Notes: a model not told the origin generated them from the letters alone. A DNA stretch of 64,000 bases from Methylobacterium sp. E-065 (GCF_022829605.1 NZ_JAKSYD010000295.1:1-64000); one strand, 5' to 3'; positions 35,776-44,189 are shown, counted from the stretch's first letter. Translations and numbers: made by a program.

Positions 35776-35885
35776 TCGCGATCCGGCGCGGCTCCGGCCT
35801 TGCCTAAAGCAGGGCGGGCCGCTATGAGCCTGCCACGTCCGAAGCGCTCGATCGCGCGCCGGGCATGGCCTCCGTTGGGGCCCGG

Positions 35886-35961
35886 GCCGCAATAGCTCAG
35901 CTGGTAGAGCACCTCATTCGTAATGAGGGGGTCGGGGGTTCGAATCCCTCTTGCGGCACCA
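35886..35961 (+). tRNA. tRNA-Thr (anticodon CGU), CCA encoded
   Basis: The 76-nt sequence folds as a cloverleaf. The acceptor stem is GCCGCAA/TTGCGGC and the D arm is GCTC-AGCTGGTA-GAGC. The anticodon stem CCTCA/TGAGG has loop TTCGTAA (anticodon CGT at 35919-35921, reading ACG). The T arm is GGGGG-TTCGAAT-CCCTC, with discriminator A and encoded CCA (35959-35961). The gene lies on the plus strand while selB ends inside it on the minus strand. Confidence 0.97.
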
Positions 35962-37891
35962 CCAACTCCTCGTTCTCCACCGCGCTCCAGTCCGCCCGGA
36001 TACGCCGTCCCTCTGGGATGCGGAGCGTGAACCCCCGCGCGTCGAAGAATTCGAGGAGCGGCATCGTGAGATTCCGCCCGATGCCGGCGGCCTCGCGGAA
36101 CTGCCCCACGGTCAGAAGTCCCTCCGGATGCTGCGCCGCCACGTCCCGGGCGATCCGCGCAAGGTCGGTGAGGATTACCGGCGGAATGTAGTAGCTCTTC
36201 GAAATCCGGTGGAGCCAGCCGATGCGGCCGATCTTGTCGAGGAGCGGGCGCAAGACATCCGGATCGCGCCCGAGCCGTTCGGCGAGGAGCGCGAGCCGGG
36301 GCTGATCGCGCCCGGCCGCGTCCAGAACGGCCCGGATCGCAGCGTAGAGCGCGGCGTCGGCCGGTTGCAGGCGTGCGATGTGGCCCGAACGGTGGAACAG
36401 CCGGCCGCTGCGCGCGATCAGGCCATCCCGCAGAAGCCGGTCGAGGGCCGTTGCGAGGACCGGCCGGTCCGGGTCCGGCATCGCACCGGCGATTTCTTCG
36501 ACCAGCAGGCCGGGATTGTCGGGTGCATCGGCATGAGCCCGGTCGAGGTCCGCCAGCACGCGCAGGACCAGTGCCGCGACCCGCGCCCCGGAGAAGGCCA
36601 GCCGCGCCGCGCCGGCCTTGATCACGACCGCGCCGAGGTCCGCCGCCAGGGCCTCTCCCGTCTCGGGCGGCAGGTTGCGCAAGCGAGCGAAGCGGCCGAG
36701 GTCGATGCCGGTTTCCGACGCGGCGAGCAGGGACTCCAGCGCCCGGCGATCGTCCGCCCGATCGAGCGCCTCCACGACGGCACGCCGTCCGGGAGCCCAG
36801 GCGCCGCGGCGCGGCCCATCGATGTCGATGACCCGGCCGCCGCCAAGGGTGCGTGTCGCCGAGATGTCGCGCAGGATGAAGCGGTCGCCGGCCAGCGCGC
36901 CGAGCCCCGCATCCAGCGTGAGGATCGCGTGGGCTGCCGCACCGGGGGATACTGCGCCATGGGCCTCCAGCAGCACCCGGCCGGTGACCGCGGCGGCGCC
37001 GAGATGCACGTGGACGGGCGCGCGATGCCGCAACGGCCGCGCCGAGCCGGGCAGGAGACGCAGCGCCACGTCGAGGCGAACGGTCGGCCCGTGAAGGTCC
37101 GGCGCCAGGATCCAGTGGCCGCGGCCGACCGCCTCCCGCGTGAGTCTTGGGCCGGTCAGGTTGAGGGCGCAGCGTTCCCCGGCCTGCGCCGAGCCGGCCT
37201 CGCCGTCGCGGACGCGGATCGCGCGGACCCGCGCCTCGTATCCGCCGGGGGAGACCAGCAGCCGGTCGCCCACGCGAACCGTGCCGGCATACACGGCGCC
37301 GGTCACCACGAGGCCCGCCCCCGGCACCGTGAAGTGGCGATCGACGGCGAGGCGAAATCCGCGTGCGGCGACATCGGTTTCGCCGGCGTGACCCATGGCT
37401 TCGAGATGGCTGGCGAGGTCGGCGATCCCGGCTCCTGTCAGGGCCGAGCAGGGCAGGATCGGCGCAGCGGCGAGCCCGGTTTCGGCGAGCAACGTGCCGA
37501 TCTCCGCGGTCACGGCGGCGATGCGCGCCGGGTCCGCCCGGTCGGTCTTGGTGATCGCCACGACCCCGCGGCTCAACCCCAGGAGGTCGAGGATCGCGAC
37601 GTGCTCGCGGGTCTGCGGCATGATCCCGTCGTCGGCCGCGACCGCGAGCAGCGCACAGGCGACGCCGGTGGCGCCCACCACCATGGTGCGTACCAAGCGC
37701 TCGTGACCCGGAACGTCGACGAAGCCGATCGGCGTTTTGAGGAGCCCGCCCTCCGGCGCGTAGGCGAAGCCGAGATCAAGGGTGATGCCCCGGGCCTTCT
37801 CCTCGGGCAGCCGGTCGGCGTCGATACCGGTGAGCGCCTTCACCAGCGCGGTCTTGCCGTGATCGATATGCCCCGCTGTCGCGACGATCAT
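35897..37891 (-). CDS. selB: Selenocysteine-specific elongation factor SelB
   Basis: The 664-residue GTPase opens with G1 GHIDHGKTALVKALTG, then the switch region GITLDLGFAY, G3 DVPGHE and G4 TKTD. Two beta-barrel domains follow, and several C-terminal winged helices from about residue 400. The end (GQFREAAGIGRNLTMPLLEF and FDARGFTLRIPEGRRI) is the last winged helix that binds the SECIS. SelB delivers Sec-tRNA to UGA codons. The reading frame does not stop before the tRNA-Thr gene, so its last ~20 residues are encoded antisense to it. selA, selC and selD are not in the window. The gene just upstream has an in-frame UGA. Confidence 0.95.
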   Translation of the reverse strand: MIVATAGHIDHGKTALVKALTGIDADRLPEEKARGITLDLGFAYAPEGGLLKTPIGFVDVPGHERLVRTMVVGATGVACALLAVAADDGIMPQTREHVAILDLLGLSRGVVAITKTDRADPARIAAVTAEIGTLLAETGLAAAPILPCSALTGAGIADLASHLEAMGHAGETDVAARGFRLAVDRHFTVPGAGLVVTGAVYAGTVRVGDRLLVSPGGYEARVRAIRVRDGEAGSAQAGERCALNLTGPRLTREAVGRGHWILAPDLHGPTVRLDVALRLLPGSARPLRHRAPVHVHLGAAAVTGRVLLEAHGAVSPGAAAHAILTLDAGLGALAGDRFILRDISATRTLGGGRVIDIDGPRRGAWAPGRRAVVEALDRADDRRALESLLAASETGIDLGRFARLRNLPPETGEALAADLGAVVIKAGAARLAFSGARVAALVLRVLADLDRAHADAPDNPGLLVEEIAGAMPDPDRPVLATALDRLLRDGLIARSGRLFHRSGHIARLQPADAALYAAIRAVLDAAGRDQPRLALLAERLGRDPDVLRPLLDKIGRIGWLHRISKSYYIPPVILTDLARIARDVAAQHPEGLLTVGQFREAAGIGRNLTMPLLEFFDARGFTLRIPEGRRIRADWSAVENEELVVPQEGFEPPTPSLRMRCSTS

Positions 37892-37921
37892 GCGGCCCGC
37901 GCGTGTTCAACCCGATTGAGG

Positions 37922-37947
37922 ACCGGCGCGGATCACTCCGCGCCGGT
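37922..37947 (-). promoter_or_regulatory. Perfect 11-bp hairpin between the binding-protein gene and selB
   Basis: In the 67-bp gap the minus strand reads ACCGGCGCGGA-GTGA-TCCGCGCCGGT. The stem is perfect and the loop starts with GU. It begins 11 nt after the stop codon of the upstream gene and ends about 30 nt before the selB start. It is either a weak terminator (no T-run on this strand) or a selB leader structure. A SECIS-like hairpin that binds SelB is known ahead of E. coli selAB, so autoregulation is possible but unproven. Confidence 0.55.
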
Positions 37948-37958
37948 TGGTTGTGTTG

Positions 37959-39446
37959 TCAGCCCTTGATGCGGGTCTCGGCGAGTTCGGACATGCAGGT
38001 GTCGTAGGCCGTGAACGCCACCCGGTCGGAGACCGCGAACAGCGTGAACGGTGAATACAGGAACAGGGCCTTGGACCTGTCCTGGATGTACCGTTCCACC
38101 TCCCGAACGACCTCCTCCGTCCGCTCTGCCGGCGTGTGCAGGAGCTTCTCGTAGAGGGCGTCGAACTCCGGATCCTCCGGACCCTGGCGCAGGGTCGCGT
38201 CCTTGCCGAAGAACTCGCGGTGCACGCAGGCGACCGGATATTGCGGCGTCCAATCGAAATACCATTCGATCTTGACGTCGAAATCCTCCGGCAGGGCGCC
38301 GCGATCGCTGACGAAGCGCGCCGAGAGGCCGATCTTGGACAGGCATTGCCCGATCGCCGCGACCACGCCTTGCCAGCTCGGCGAGGCGACGATCATGATC
38401 TCCCGTCCACCGAGGCCCGCCTTCTCCAGAACCGCGCGTGCGGCCTCCGGATCGTGCGGGATCGGGCTCATGCCAGGATCGGCCCCGTAGCGGCCGGGCT
38501 GGATGAAGGCCGGGATCACCGTGCCGTAGCCGTGCGCGCCCTGGTCGAGCACGAACTGCCGATCGATGGCGCGGTTGAGGGCCTGCCGCACGGCGGGATC
38601 GCGCCAGACGGAATCGGGCTTGGTCTCGTTGAAGACGCCGGTGAGGATCGTCTTGGCCTTCTTCGTCTGGATCCTGCCCTTGTCGCTCTGCGGAAAGGTT
38701 TTGGCCTCCGCGGGCGTCAGGTCGAACACCACGTCCACACGGCCGTCACCGGACGCCACGGACTTGATGCCCTCATCCTTACCGATGCCGTTGTCGTAGA
38801 CGATCCGGACCGTCGGCTTGCGCTCCGGGTTCCAGTAGGTCGGGTTGGGCTCCATCACGACACGATCGGAGCGGGAGTCGATCAGCGAGACACCCTCGGT
38901 AAGCACGAACGGGCCAGTCCCCCACGGACCGGGCGCGTCGATGACTCACCAATGGCCTTCGGCCGATCCCGTCTTCGGGTCGATGAAGCCCCATTCGTTC
39001 CAGAAGCGTGTCGACGGCAGGTGCATGCCGCGCAGCTTCATCAGAGCCGCGGAATCGCCACCGGGGAAGCGCATGCGGATGGTCCGATCATCCACCGCCT
39101 CGCAGGTGACGTCCCGGGCGAAGTTCAGGAAGGCGCCCGGCGGATGCGGGTTGGTCCATTCCTGCACCTTGTCGAAGCCGAGCTTGAACATCGCGGCGTT
39201 GTACGGCTCGCCATCCTGATAGACGGCATCGCGCATCTTGAGTTCGAGGGTCTCGCCGTCGAGCCACCGCCAGGATTCCGCGAGGCTCGGCTGGCCGATC
39301 CCGTCGTGATCGACGCGATTGGCCTCTTCCATCGTGTTCCAGGTGATCGATAGCCAGTTGACCGGCGACGGATCCACCACCGTCACCGTGTTGTGAGGTC
39401 CCCAGGCGTTGCCGCCTCCGGGATCCCCGGTCGCTTGCGCGTCCAT
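37959..39446 (-). CDS. Family-5 solute-binding protein with in-frame TGA: candidate selenoprotein
   Basis: The frame from ATG 39446 (AAGGAGG upstream) to the stop at 37959 codes 495 residues, with one internal TGA at 38948-38946 (position 167). No frameshift occurs. The sequence before it ends SAEGHW and continues VIDAPGPWGTGPFVLTEG, a conserved SBP_bac_5 region. The C-terminal half has ILTGVFNETKP, DPAVRQALNRAIDRQFVLDQ and EFDALYEKLLHTPAERTEEV, normal for the family. A hairpin follows the TGA at SECIS distance, and selB is the next gene on the same strand. There is no signal peptide, unlike typical binding proteins. The alternative is a nonsense pseudogene; two separate short proteins are unlikely. 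Confidence 0.72.
38914..38948 (-). promoter_or_regulatory. Candidate bacterial SECIS element with its UGA codon
   Basis: Reading the minus strand, the TGA (38948-38946) is followed by 13 nt and then a stem CCGGUCC (38932-38926), loop GUGGG (38925-38921), and GGACUGG (38920-38914). Seven pairs form, one of them G-U. The first loop base is G and lies after 20 nt, inside the 16-37 nt window used for bacterial SECIS prediction. The region also encodes the conserved GPWGTGP, so part of the pairing could be coincidental. Confidence 0.55.
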
Positions 39447-39689
39447 GTCTCCTCCTTGATCCGACATCCGCTGAGGTGCGGGCGCCGTCCGGTTCCGGTT
39501 GGGCCGGATGAGGGGAAAGATAGTGCGCTATGGCATTGCCCTCAATCGATCCGGTCTCGGCAATTGGGAGGGGGGCGGTTCCATCGCGTCGCGGTGAAAA
39601 TCGCCGAGATAACAGGCCGAACTCAGGCTCGCAGTGCCGCGGTTCTCAGCAGAACGAATTCGAATAGGCGGGATATGCCGCGGAATATT

Positions 39690-39971
39690 TTGAGCTTATG
39701 CATAGATGCGCCCCTCAAAACGATTTTTTTATGAATAAGAAAATTACTAATCTCAGTTTTATCAAATGATGTGGCGGGTAAAAGATCCGATTTATAGCTT
39801 TAGTATGCAATTACCGCCCGATCTGAATTGTAAAAATAACTTACAATTGAAAAACGGGGGCCTTTTTTATTTCTATATCTTCGATACTTCTTCGATGGAC
39901 TCAAAGATCGGAATGTTTTAACGACCACGCACGGCTCATCAACAAATCGTGAAAGCGAGAATTTCGAATCC
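39690..39971. other. AT-rich island upstream of the sulfotransferase gene
   Basis: This stretch is far richer in A and T than anything else in the window, with runs such as TTTTTTTATGAATAAG. It contains an 8-bp inverted repeat AATTGTAA/TTACAATT (39826-39833 and 39841-39848). No gene is supported. Together with 39447-39689 it makes a 525-bp gap between two divergent genes. It probably holds the sulfotransferase promoter and may be a binding region for an AT-preferring silencer such as MucR/Ros, or a scar of horizontal transfer. Confidence 0.6.
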
Positions 39972-41669
39972 ATGCTTGTGACGCGGAGCGATCATTCTCT
40001 GAGTCCGTCCGTCAGCCGGCACGATCCTGTCCGAACGCCGATCGTGATCGTACTGGGCATGCATCGCAGCGGAACCTCGTTGTGCTCGCAGGTGCTCAGT
40101 CTCTTGGGCCTGGATATGGCCGACGATGTCGGGCAACACCCAAACAACCAGGCGGGACACTGGGAACGCTGGGAAATTGTCGAGTTCCACGATCGTGTCC
40201 TACGGCTCCTCGGGCGCGATTACTGGTCCGGGACCCATGACTTTCCCTTGCCGAGCGGCTGGTGGGCGCAGCCCGAAGTTCGCGCCATTCAACGTGAACT
40301 CGAAGACTTCATCCGGACACGGATGCGGCCGGGGCATCCGTTCGGTTTCAAGGATCCGAGGACGGCACGCCTCCTCCCGCTCTGGACACCGATTTTCCGC
40401 GCCCTGAATCTGGATCCGCGATTCGTGTTCTGCGTACGAAGCCCATCGCAGGTGGCACGCTCGCTGAACGACCGCGACGGCCTCCCCCTTGCGACCGGCG
40501 AGTATCGCTGGGCGGTCTACAATGCGGATTGCTGGCGCAACCTACGCACCGAGCCCTGCACCATCGTGTACGATGCGTGGTTCACGGACCCGGACCGGAC
40601 GTTGGATCGTCTCCTCGCCTTCCTTTCCGACGTGGTCGACGTGGATCGAGCCTCGATCGCGCAGTCCCTCGAGACGCGGATCGACAGGTCACTCCGCCAC
40701 GACGGGCTGACCCCGAAGAGCGCCCAGCAACCGGCGCTGCGTTATTTCTATGAGTTACTGAGCCAATCGGAAAAGACGTCCGCGACTCACGCCGCCATTG
40801 CCCGATTTGTCGAGCAGTTTACTGCCTTCCAGCAGATTCTCCCATTCGAGGGACGAGTAAAGGCAGCAGAGGACCACGAGTCCGCTCAGACCGCGGGGGG
40901 GGAGCGCATCCGGGCAGTTGGGACCGAACGGGAACAGCAAGCCGCTGAATTGGACGTCCTTCGCACATCCTTGGACCAAGCGAGGATTGAGTTCCAAACG
41001 GCTCGCCAGGAGAGCGAGTCATGGGGCGCGCAGCACGACGCAGCCGTACAGGCCCAGCAGGAGGCCGTGCAGGCGCGGGACGAGGCTGTCGCGGAGGCCG
41101 AACGGCACGCCAGAGACGCAGAAGCCGCACGCCGGGACAGCGAGTCATGGCGCGCGCAGCACGACGCCGCCGTGCAGACGCGGGACGAGGCCGTCGCGGA
41201 GGCCGAACGGCACGCCAGAGAAACAGAAGCCGCACGCCGGGACAGCGAGTCATGGCGCGCGCAGCACGGCGCCGCTGTGCTGGCCCGGCACGAGGCAGTT
41301 GCGGAGGCCGCACGGCACGCCAGAGACGCACAAGCTCTTCGCCGGGACAGCGAGTCATGGCGCGCGCAGCTCGACGCCGCCGTGCAGGCGCGGGACGAAG
41401 CCGTCGCGGAGGCTGAACGGCACGCCAGAGACGCAGACGCTGCACGCCGGGACCTCGAGGCGCAGGGCATGCGGTACGCAGCGGCGATCGCCGAAGCCGA
41501 GGCGGAGATCCGGCGCCACCGCGACGCCCATGCCGGCCTCCATCAATGGGCGGCGGCCTTCCAGAACGGGATCGCGTCCTCGTGGAGCTGGCGTCTGACC
41601 CGGCCGCTCCGCCGCGTCGGGTTTGCCCGCGCGATCCTTCCTCCCCACCCGGACCACATCGACTCCTGA
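39972..41669 (+). CDS. Sulfotransferase-family protein with C-terminal coiled-coil repeats
   Basis: Residues ~22-250 of 565 form a sulfotransferase-like P-loop domain. The PAPS 5'-phosphosulfate loop is GMHRSGTSLCSQVL (residues 29-42), with GHPFGFKDPRTARLLPLW and RFVFCVRSPSQVARSLNDR (3'-phosphate site) further on. From about residue 280 the protein is a long coiled coil, including four tandem 35-residue repeats. The end (WSWRLTRPLRRVG) resembles the membrane-proximal motif of polysaccharide-associated glycosyltransferases. An APS kinase gene follows 30 bp later and could supply PAPS. It probably sulfates a surface glycan, by inference. Confidence 0.85.
   Translation: MLVTRSDHSLSPSVSRHDPVRTPIVIVLGMHRSGTSLCSQVLSLLGLDMADDVGQHPNNQAGHWERWEIVEFHDRVLRLLGRDYWSGTHDFPLPSGWWAQPEVRAIQRELEDFIRTRMRPGHPFGFKDPRTARLLPLWTPIFRALNLDPRFVFCVRSPSQVARSLNDRDGLPLATGEYRWAVYNADCWRNLRTEPCTIVYDAWFTDPDRTLDRLLAFLSDVVDVDRASIAQSLETRIDRSLRHDGLTPKSAQQPALRYFYELLSQSEKTSATHAAIARFVEQFTAFQQILPFEGRVKAAEDHESAQTAGGERIRAVGTEREQQAAELDVLRTSLDQARIEFQTARQESESWGAQHDAAVQAQQEAVQARDEAVAEAERHARDAEAARRDSESWRAQHDAAVQTRDEAVAEAERHARETEAARRDSESWRAQHGAAVLARHEAVAEAARHARDAQALRRDSESWRAQLDAAVQARDEAVAEAERHARDADAARRDLEAQGMRYAAAIAEAEAEIRRHRDAHAGLHQWAAAFQNGIASSWSWRLTRPLRRVGFARAILPPHPDHIDS
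41010..41450 (+). repeat. Tandem in-gene repeat, 105-bp unit
   Basis: The sequence GAGTCATGG with its surroundings recurs at 41010, 41136, 41241 and 41346. The last three spacings are exactly 105 bp (35 codons, five heptads). The first is 126 bp (six heptads), because of a 21-bp addition. The unit encodes RRDSESWRAQHDAAV plus RDEAVAEAERHARD. All spacings are multiples of 21 bp, so the coiled-coil register is kept. Confidence 0.92.
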
Positions 41670-41698
41670 CGGCGCTCCGATGCCCGGAGTTGGTGGGC

Positions 41699-42337
41699 AT
41701 GCGTACGGACCCTCGCTCGGGATCGAGCAGACTTGAGGCGAGATTGAGTAAGACTATCCGATGGCAAACCTACGCGCCGCGTGAGGCGCGCTGGGCGCAG
41801 CTTGGCCAGCGGCCGGCGATCGCTTGGCTGACCGGCTTACCGGGCTCTGGCAAGACCACGATCAGTGATGCGGTGGATCGGGAACTGGCGGCGCATGGAC
41901 GGCATGTCTGCGTGCTCGACGGGGACAATCTGCGTCACGGACTCTGCAGCGATCTCGGATTCAGCGCCGCAGACCGAGCCGAGAACGTGCGCCGGACCGC
42001 CGAAGTCGCGCGGCTGATGGCGGAGGCCGGGCTCGTGGTCATCGTGTCGCTGATCTCGCCGTTCCGGACAGACCGCGCGCGCGCGCGGGAGATCGCCGGA
42101 GACCTGCCATTCTTGGAGGTCTACGTCGATACATCCGTCGCGGTGTGTGAGACCCGCGATCCGAAGGGGCTGTACGCGCGGGCGCGGACCGGAGAGATCT
42201 CCGCCTTCACCGGCGTGTCGGCGCCCTACGAAATACCGGAGGCGCCGGACCTGACCCTGCGCACGCAGGGGCTCACGGTCGCGGCGTCGGCGCAACCTCT
42301 GTGCACGAGGCTGATGCAGCTCTGCGCAAACACGTGA
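41699..42337 (+). CDS. cysC: Adenylyl-sulfate (APS) kinase
   Basis: The 212-residue kinase has Walker A GLPGSGKTTISDAV and the APS-binding DGDNLRHGLCSDLGFS with NVRRTAEVARLM. Family motifs SLISPFRTDRARAREI and DPKGLYARARTGEI follow, then FTGVSAPYEIPEAP. It phosphorylates APS to PAPS in the cytoplasm. It follows the sulfotransferase gene by 30 bp on the same strand, which suggests a dedicated donor supply. No cysDN (ATP sulfurylase) is in the window. Confidence 0.94.
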   Translation: MRTDPRSGSSRLEARLSKTIRWQTYAPREARWAQLGQRPAIAWLTGLPGSGKTTISDAVDRELAAHGRHVCVLDGDNLRHGLCSDLGFSAADRAENVRRTAEVARLMAEAGLVVIVSLISPFRTDRARAREIAGDLPFLEVYVDTSVAVCETRDPKGLYARARTGEISAFTGVSAPYEIPEAPDLTLRTQGLTVAASAQPLCTRLMQLCANT

Positions 42338-42434
42338 TCGGCGGAGCGCTTTATCCGGGGCATCCTGACGACTGACGGTGCAGAGCGGCGGTGTCGTTCG
42401 GATTCGCAGTGACCGAAAACGACGATCGGGTCGC

Positions 42435-44189
42435 TCATACCATCGCCAGCACCGCCGCGATCACCGCCACGCCGACGGCGAGCCAGACCGCATAATCGCC
42501 GATCAACCCGCTATGCAGGATCTCCAGCGCGCGCGTCGGCGCCGACTGTGTGGCGCTCACCGGCCGGACCACGAAGGCCGGCAAGCGCTTTCGGAACAGC
42601 CCGTAGCCGGCCCCCGCCAGGGCCGCCGCCACCGAGACCCACGGCAGCCAGCCCGGCCCCTCGGCCAGCATTCCGGCTTCCGGCCGGTGCATGAAGGCCG
42701 AGACGGCCCGGGGGAGGGCGTGCGCGATCGGGCCCGCCGGGAGCGCGACGTCGACCGCCAGCAGCGCGCAGCACGGGGCCAGCATCAGCCAGAGGGGCCG
42801 GTTGGCTTTCTCGCGCTCATCCGCACTCGGCGCACCGGCCTCGTCGCCGGGATCGGGCCCGAGCCCGAGGAAGATGCGACCCGCCGCCCGCAGCACCGCC
42901 GCCCCGGTCAGCGCGGCGCCGATCGCGGTGGCGGCGAGCGCGATCCCGTGCCCCTGCTGCGACAGCGCCCCCTGGACGAGGCGAGTGCCCTGGTCGAGAA
43001 TCCCGATCGGCAGGCCGCAGAGCAGGAGGCCGGCCAGCCCCATGGCGATCCCGGCCGGCCAGATCCCGCGGCCGAGGCCCCGCAGGGCGATCTCGTCGAT
43101 GCTTGCCTGCGTGGCGAGCAGGATGCCGGCGATCATGAACAGGGCGCCCTTCACCAGCCCGTGGCCGACCACGTAGACCAGCATCCCGCCGGTGCCGCCG
43201 GCCGAGAGCGCGCCGAGGCCGGTCAGCATGATCCCGGCATGCGAGATCGTCGAGAAGGCGAGCATCCGCTTGAGGTGGCGTTGCAGCAGGGCCATCCAGC
43301 CGCCGAGCAGGGCCGTGGCGCTGCCCAGCCCGATCAGCAGCACCGGCAGGGCACCCTGGACCTGATCGGAGCCCCCGAACACGACGGCGCTCACCTTCGC
43401 GAGGCCGAACAGCCCGAGCGAGACCATCGAGCCGGAGAAGATCACCGAAACCGGGCTCGGCGCCACCGCATGGGCGTCGGCGAGCCAGAACTGGAACGGA
43501 ACAATCGATCCCTTGATCATCAGGGCCGCCGCCACGAGGCAGAAGGCCCCCGCCACCACGGGGCTGCGGCCGCCCTGGGCGATGGAAGCCGCCATGCCGT
43601 CGAAATCGAGCGTCCCGGTCTGCGCGTAGATCAACCCGATGCCGCCGAGCATCAGGAAGCCCGCGAGGCTGTTGACCACGGTGAAGTTGATGGCTCCCGC
43701 GAGCGAGGATTCCGCGAGGTGATAGGCCGTGAGCGCGAAGGCCGCGACGCTCATCACCTCGAACCACACGAACAGGTTGAACATGTCCCGGGTGAAGCAG
43801 AACCCGACCATGGCGGCCAGGAACAGCAGCATCAGGATGTGGAAGTGCCCGTGGGTGCGGTCGAAGAAGCCCCAGGCGAACACGAAGGTCAGGGCGTAGA
43901 GCAGCCCGATGAAGGCCGCGATCCAGCCGCTCGCCGCATCGACCGAGAAGCCGATCCCGAGATGGACGCCGTCGCGCGGCTCCCAGCCGCCGAACCAGTA
44001 GACGAGGGGGCCGTCGGCGGCGTGGACGGCGATCACGGCGGAGAGCGCCGCGACGGCAAGGGCTGCGATCAGCGCCAGGATGTCGGGGATGCGGCCCGGC
44101 AGCAGGTGTGCGGTCGCCAGCAGCGTGGCGCAGACCACGAGCGGGATGGCGACCGGGAGCGGCAGGAGGGCGGCGGGAGCGAGCGTCAC
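42435..44189 (-). CDS. mnhD: Mrp/Mnh-type antiporter subunit D (proton-translocating)
   Basis: The 584-residue protein belongs to the NuoL/M/N antiporter-like family. It has about 14 or more helices. The key Glu is in LFVWFEVMSVAAFAL, Lys-containing helices include ALMIKGSIVPFQFWLADAHA and LLQRHLKRMLAFSTISHAGI, and a His/Lys occurs in GHGLVKGALFMIAG. It should move protons in exchange for Na+ in the membrane complex. It is the last gene of the operon and overlaps mnhC by four bases. It is longer than most MnhD, with an extra C-terminal helix region. Confidence 0.9.
   Translation of the reverse strand: MTLAPAALLPLPVAIPLVVCATLLATAHLLPGRIPDILALIAALAVAALSAVIAVHAADGPLVYWFGGWEPRDGVHLGIGFSVDAASGWIAAFIGLLYALTFVFAWGFFDRTHGHFHILMLLFLAAMVGFCFTRDMFNLFVWFEVMSVAAFALTAYHLAESSLAGAINFTVVNSLAGFLMLGGIGLIYAQTGTLDFDGMAASIAQGGRSPVVAGAFCLVAAALMIKGSIVPFQFWLADAHAVAPSPVSVIFSGSMVSLGLFGLAKVSAVVFGGSDQVQGALPVLLIGLGSATALLGGWMALLQRHLKRMLAFSTISHAGIMLTGLGALSAGGTGGMLVYVVGHGLVKGALFMIAGILLATQASIDEIALRGLGRGIWPAGIAMGLAGLLLCGLPIGILDQGTRLVQGALSQQGHGIALAATAIGAALTGAAVLRAAGRIFLGLGPDPGDEAGAPSADEREKANRPLWLMLAPCCALLAVDVALPAGPIAHALPRAVSAFMHRPEAGMLAEGPGWLPWVSVAAALAGAGYGLFRKRLPAFVVRPVSATQSAPTRALEILHSGLIGDYAVWLAVGVAVIAAVLAMV

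Noticed and set aside
38906..38946. Two separate genes instead of one TGA-interrupted gene
   Set aside because: The GTG at 38906 that would start the second half has no ribosome-binding site, and the 13 codons before it (VIDAPGPWGTGPF) are conserved family sequence in the same frame. Either read-through/Sec insertion or a nonsense mutation fits better.
38946..38948. In-frame TGA as a sequencing error
   Set aside because: It cannot be excluded from one sequence, but there is no homopolymer nearby and no frameshift, and the context (selB next door, hairpin downstream) makes Sec more likely. Read data would decide.
41021..41470. Repeats in the sulfotransferase gene as a CRISPR or mobile repeat
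   Set aside because: They are contiguous, in frame, multiples of 21 bp and encode a coiled coil, with no spacers.
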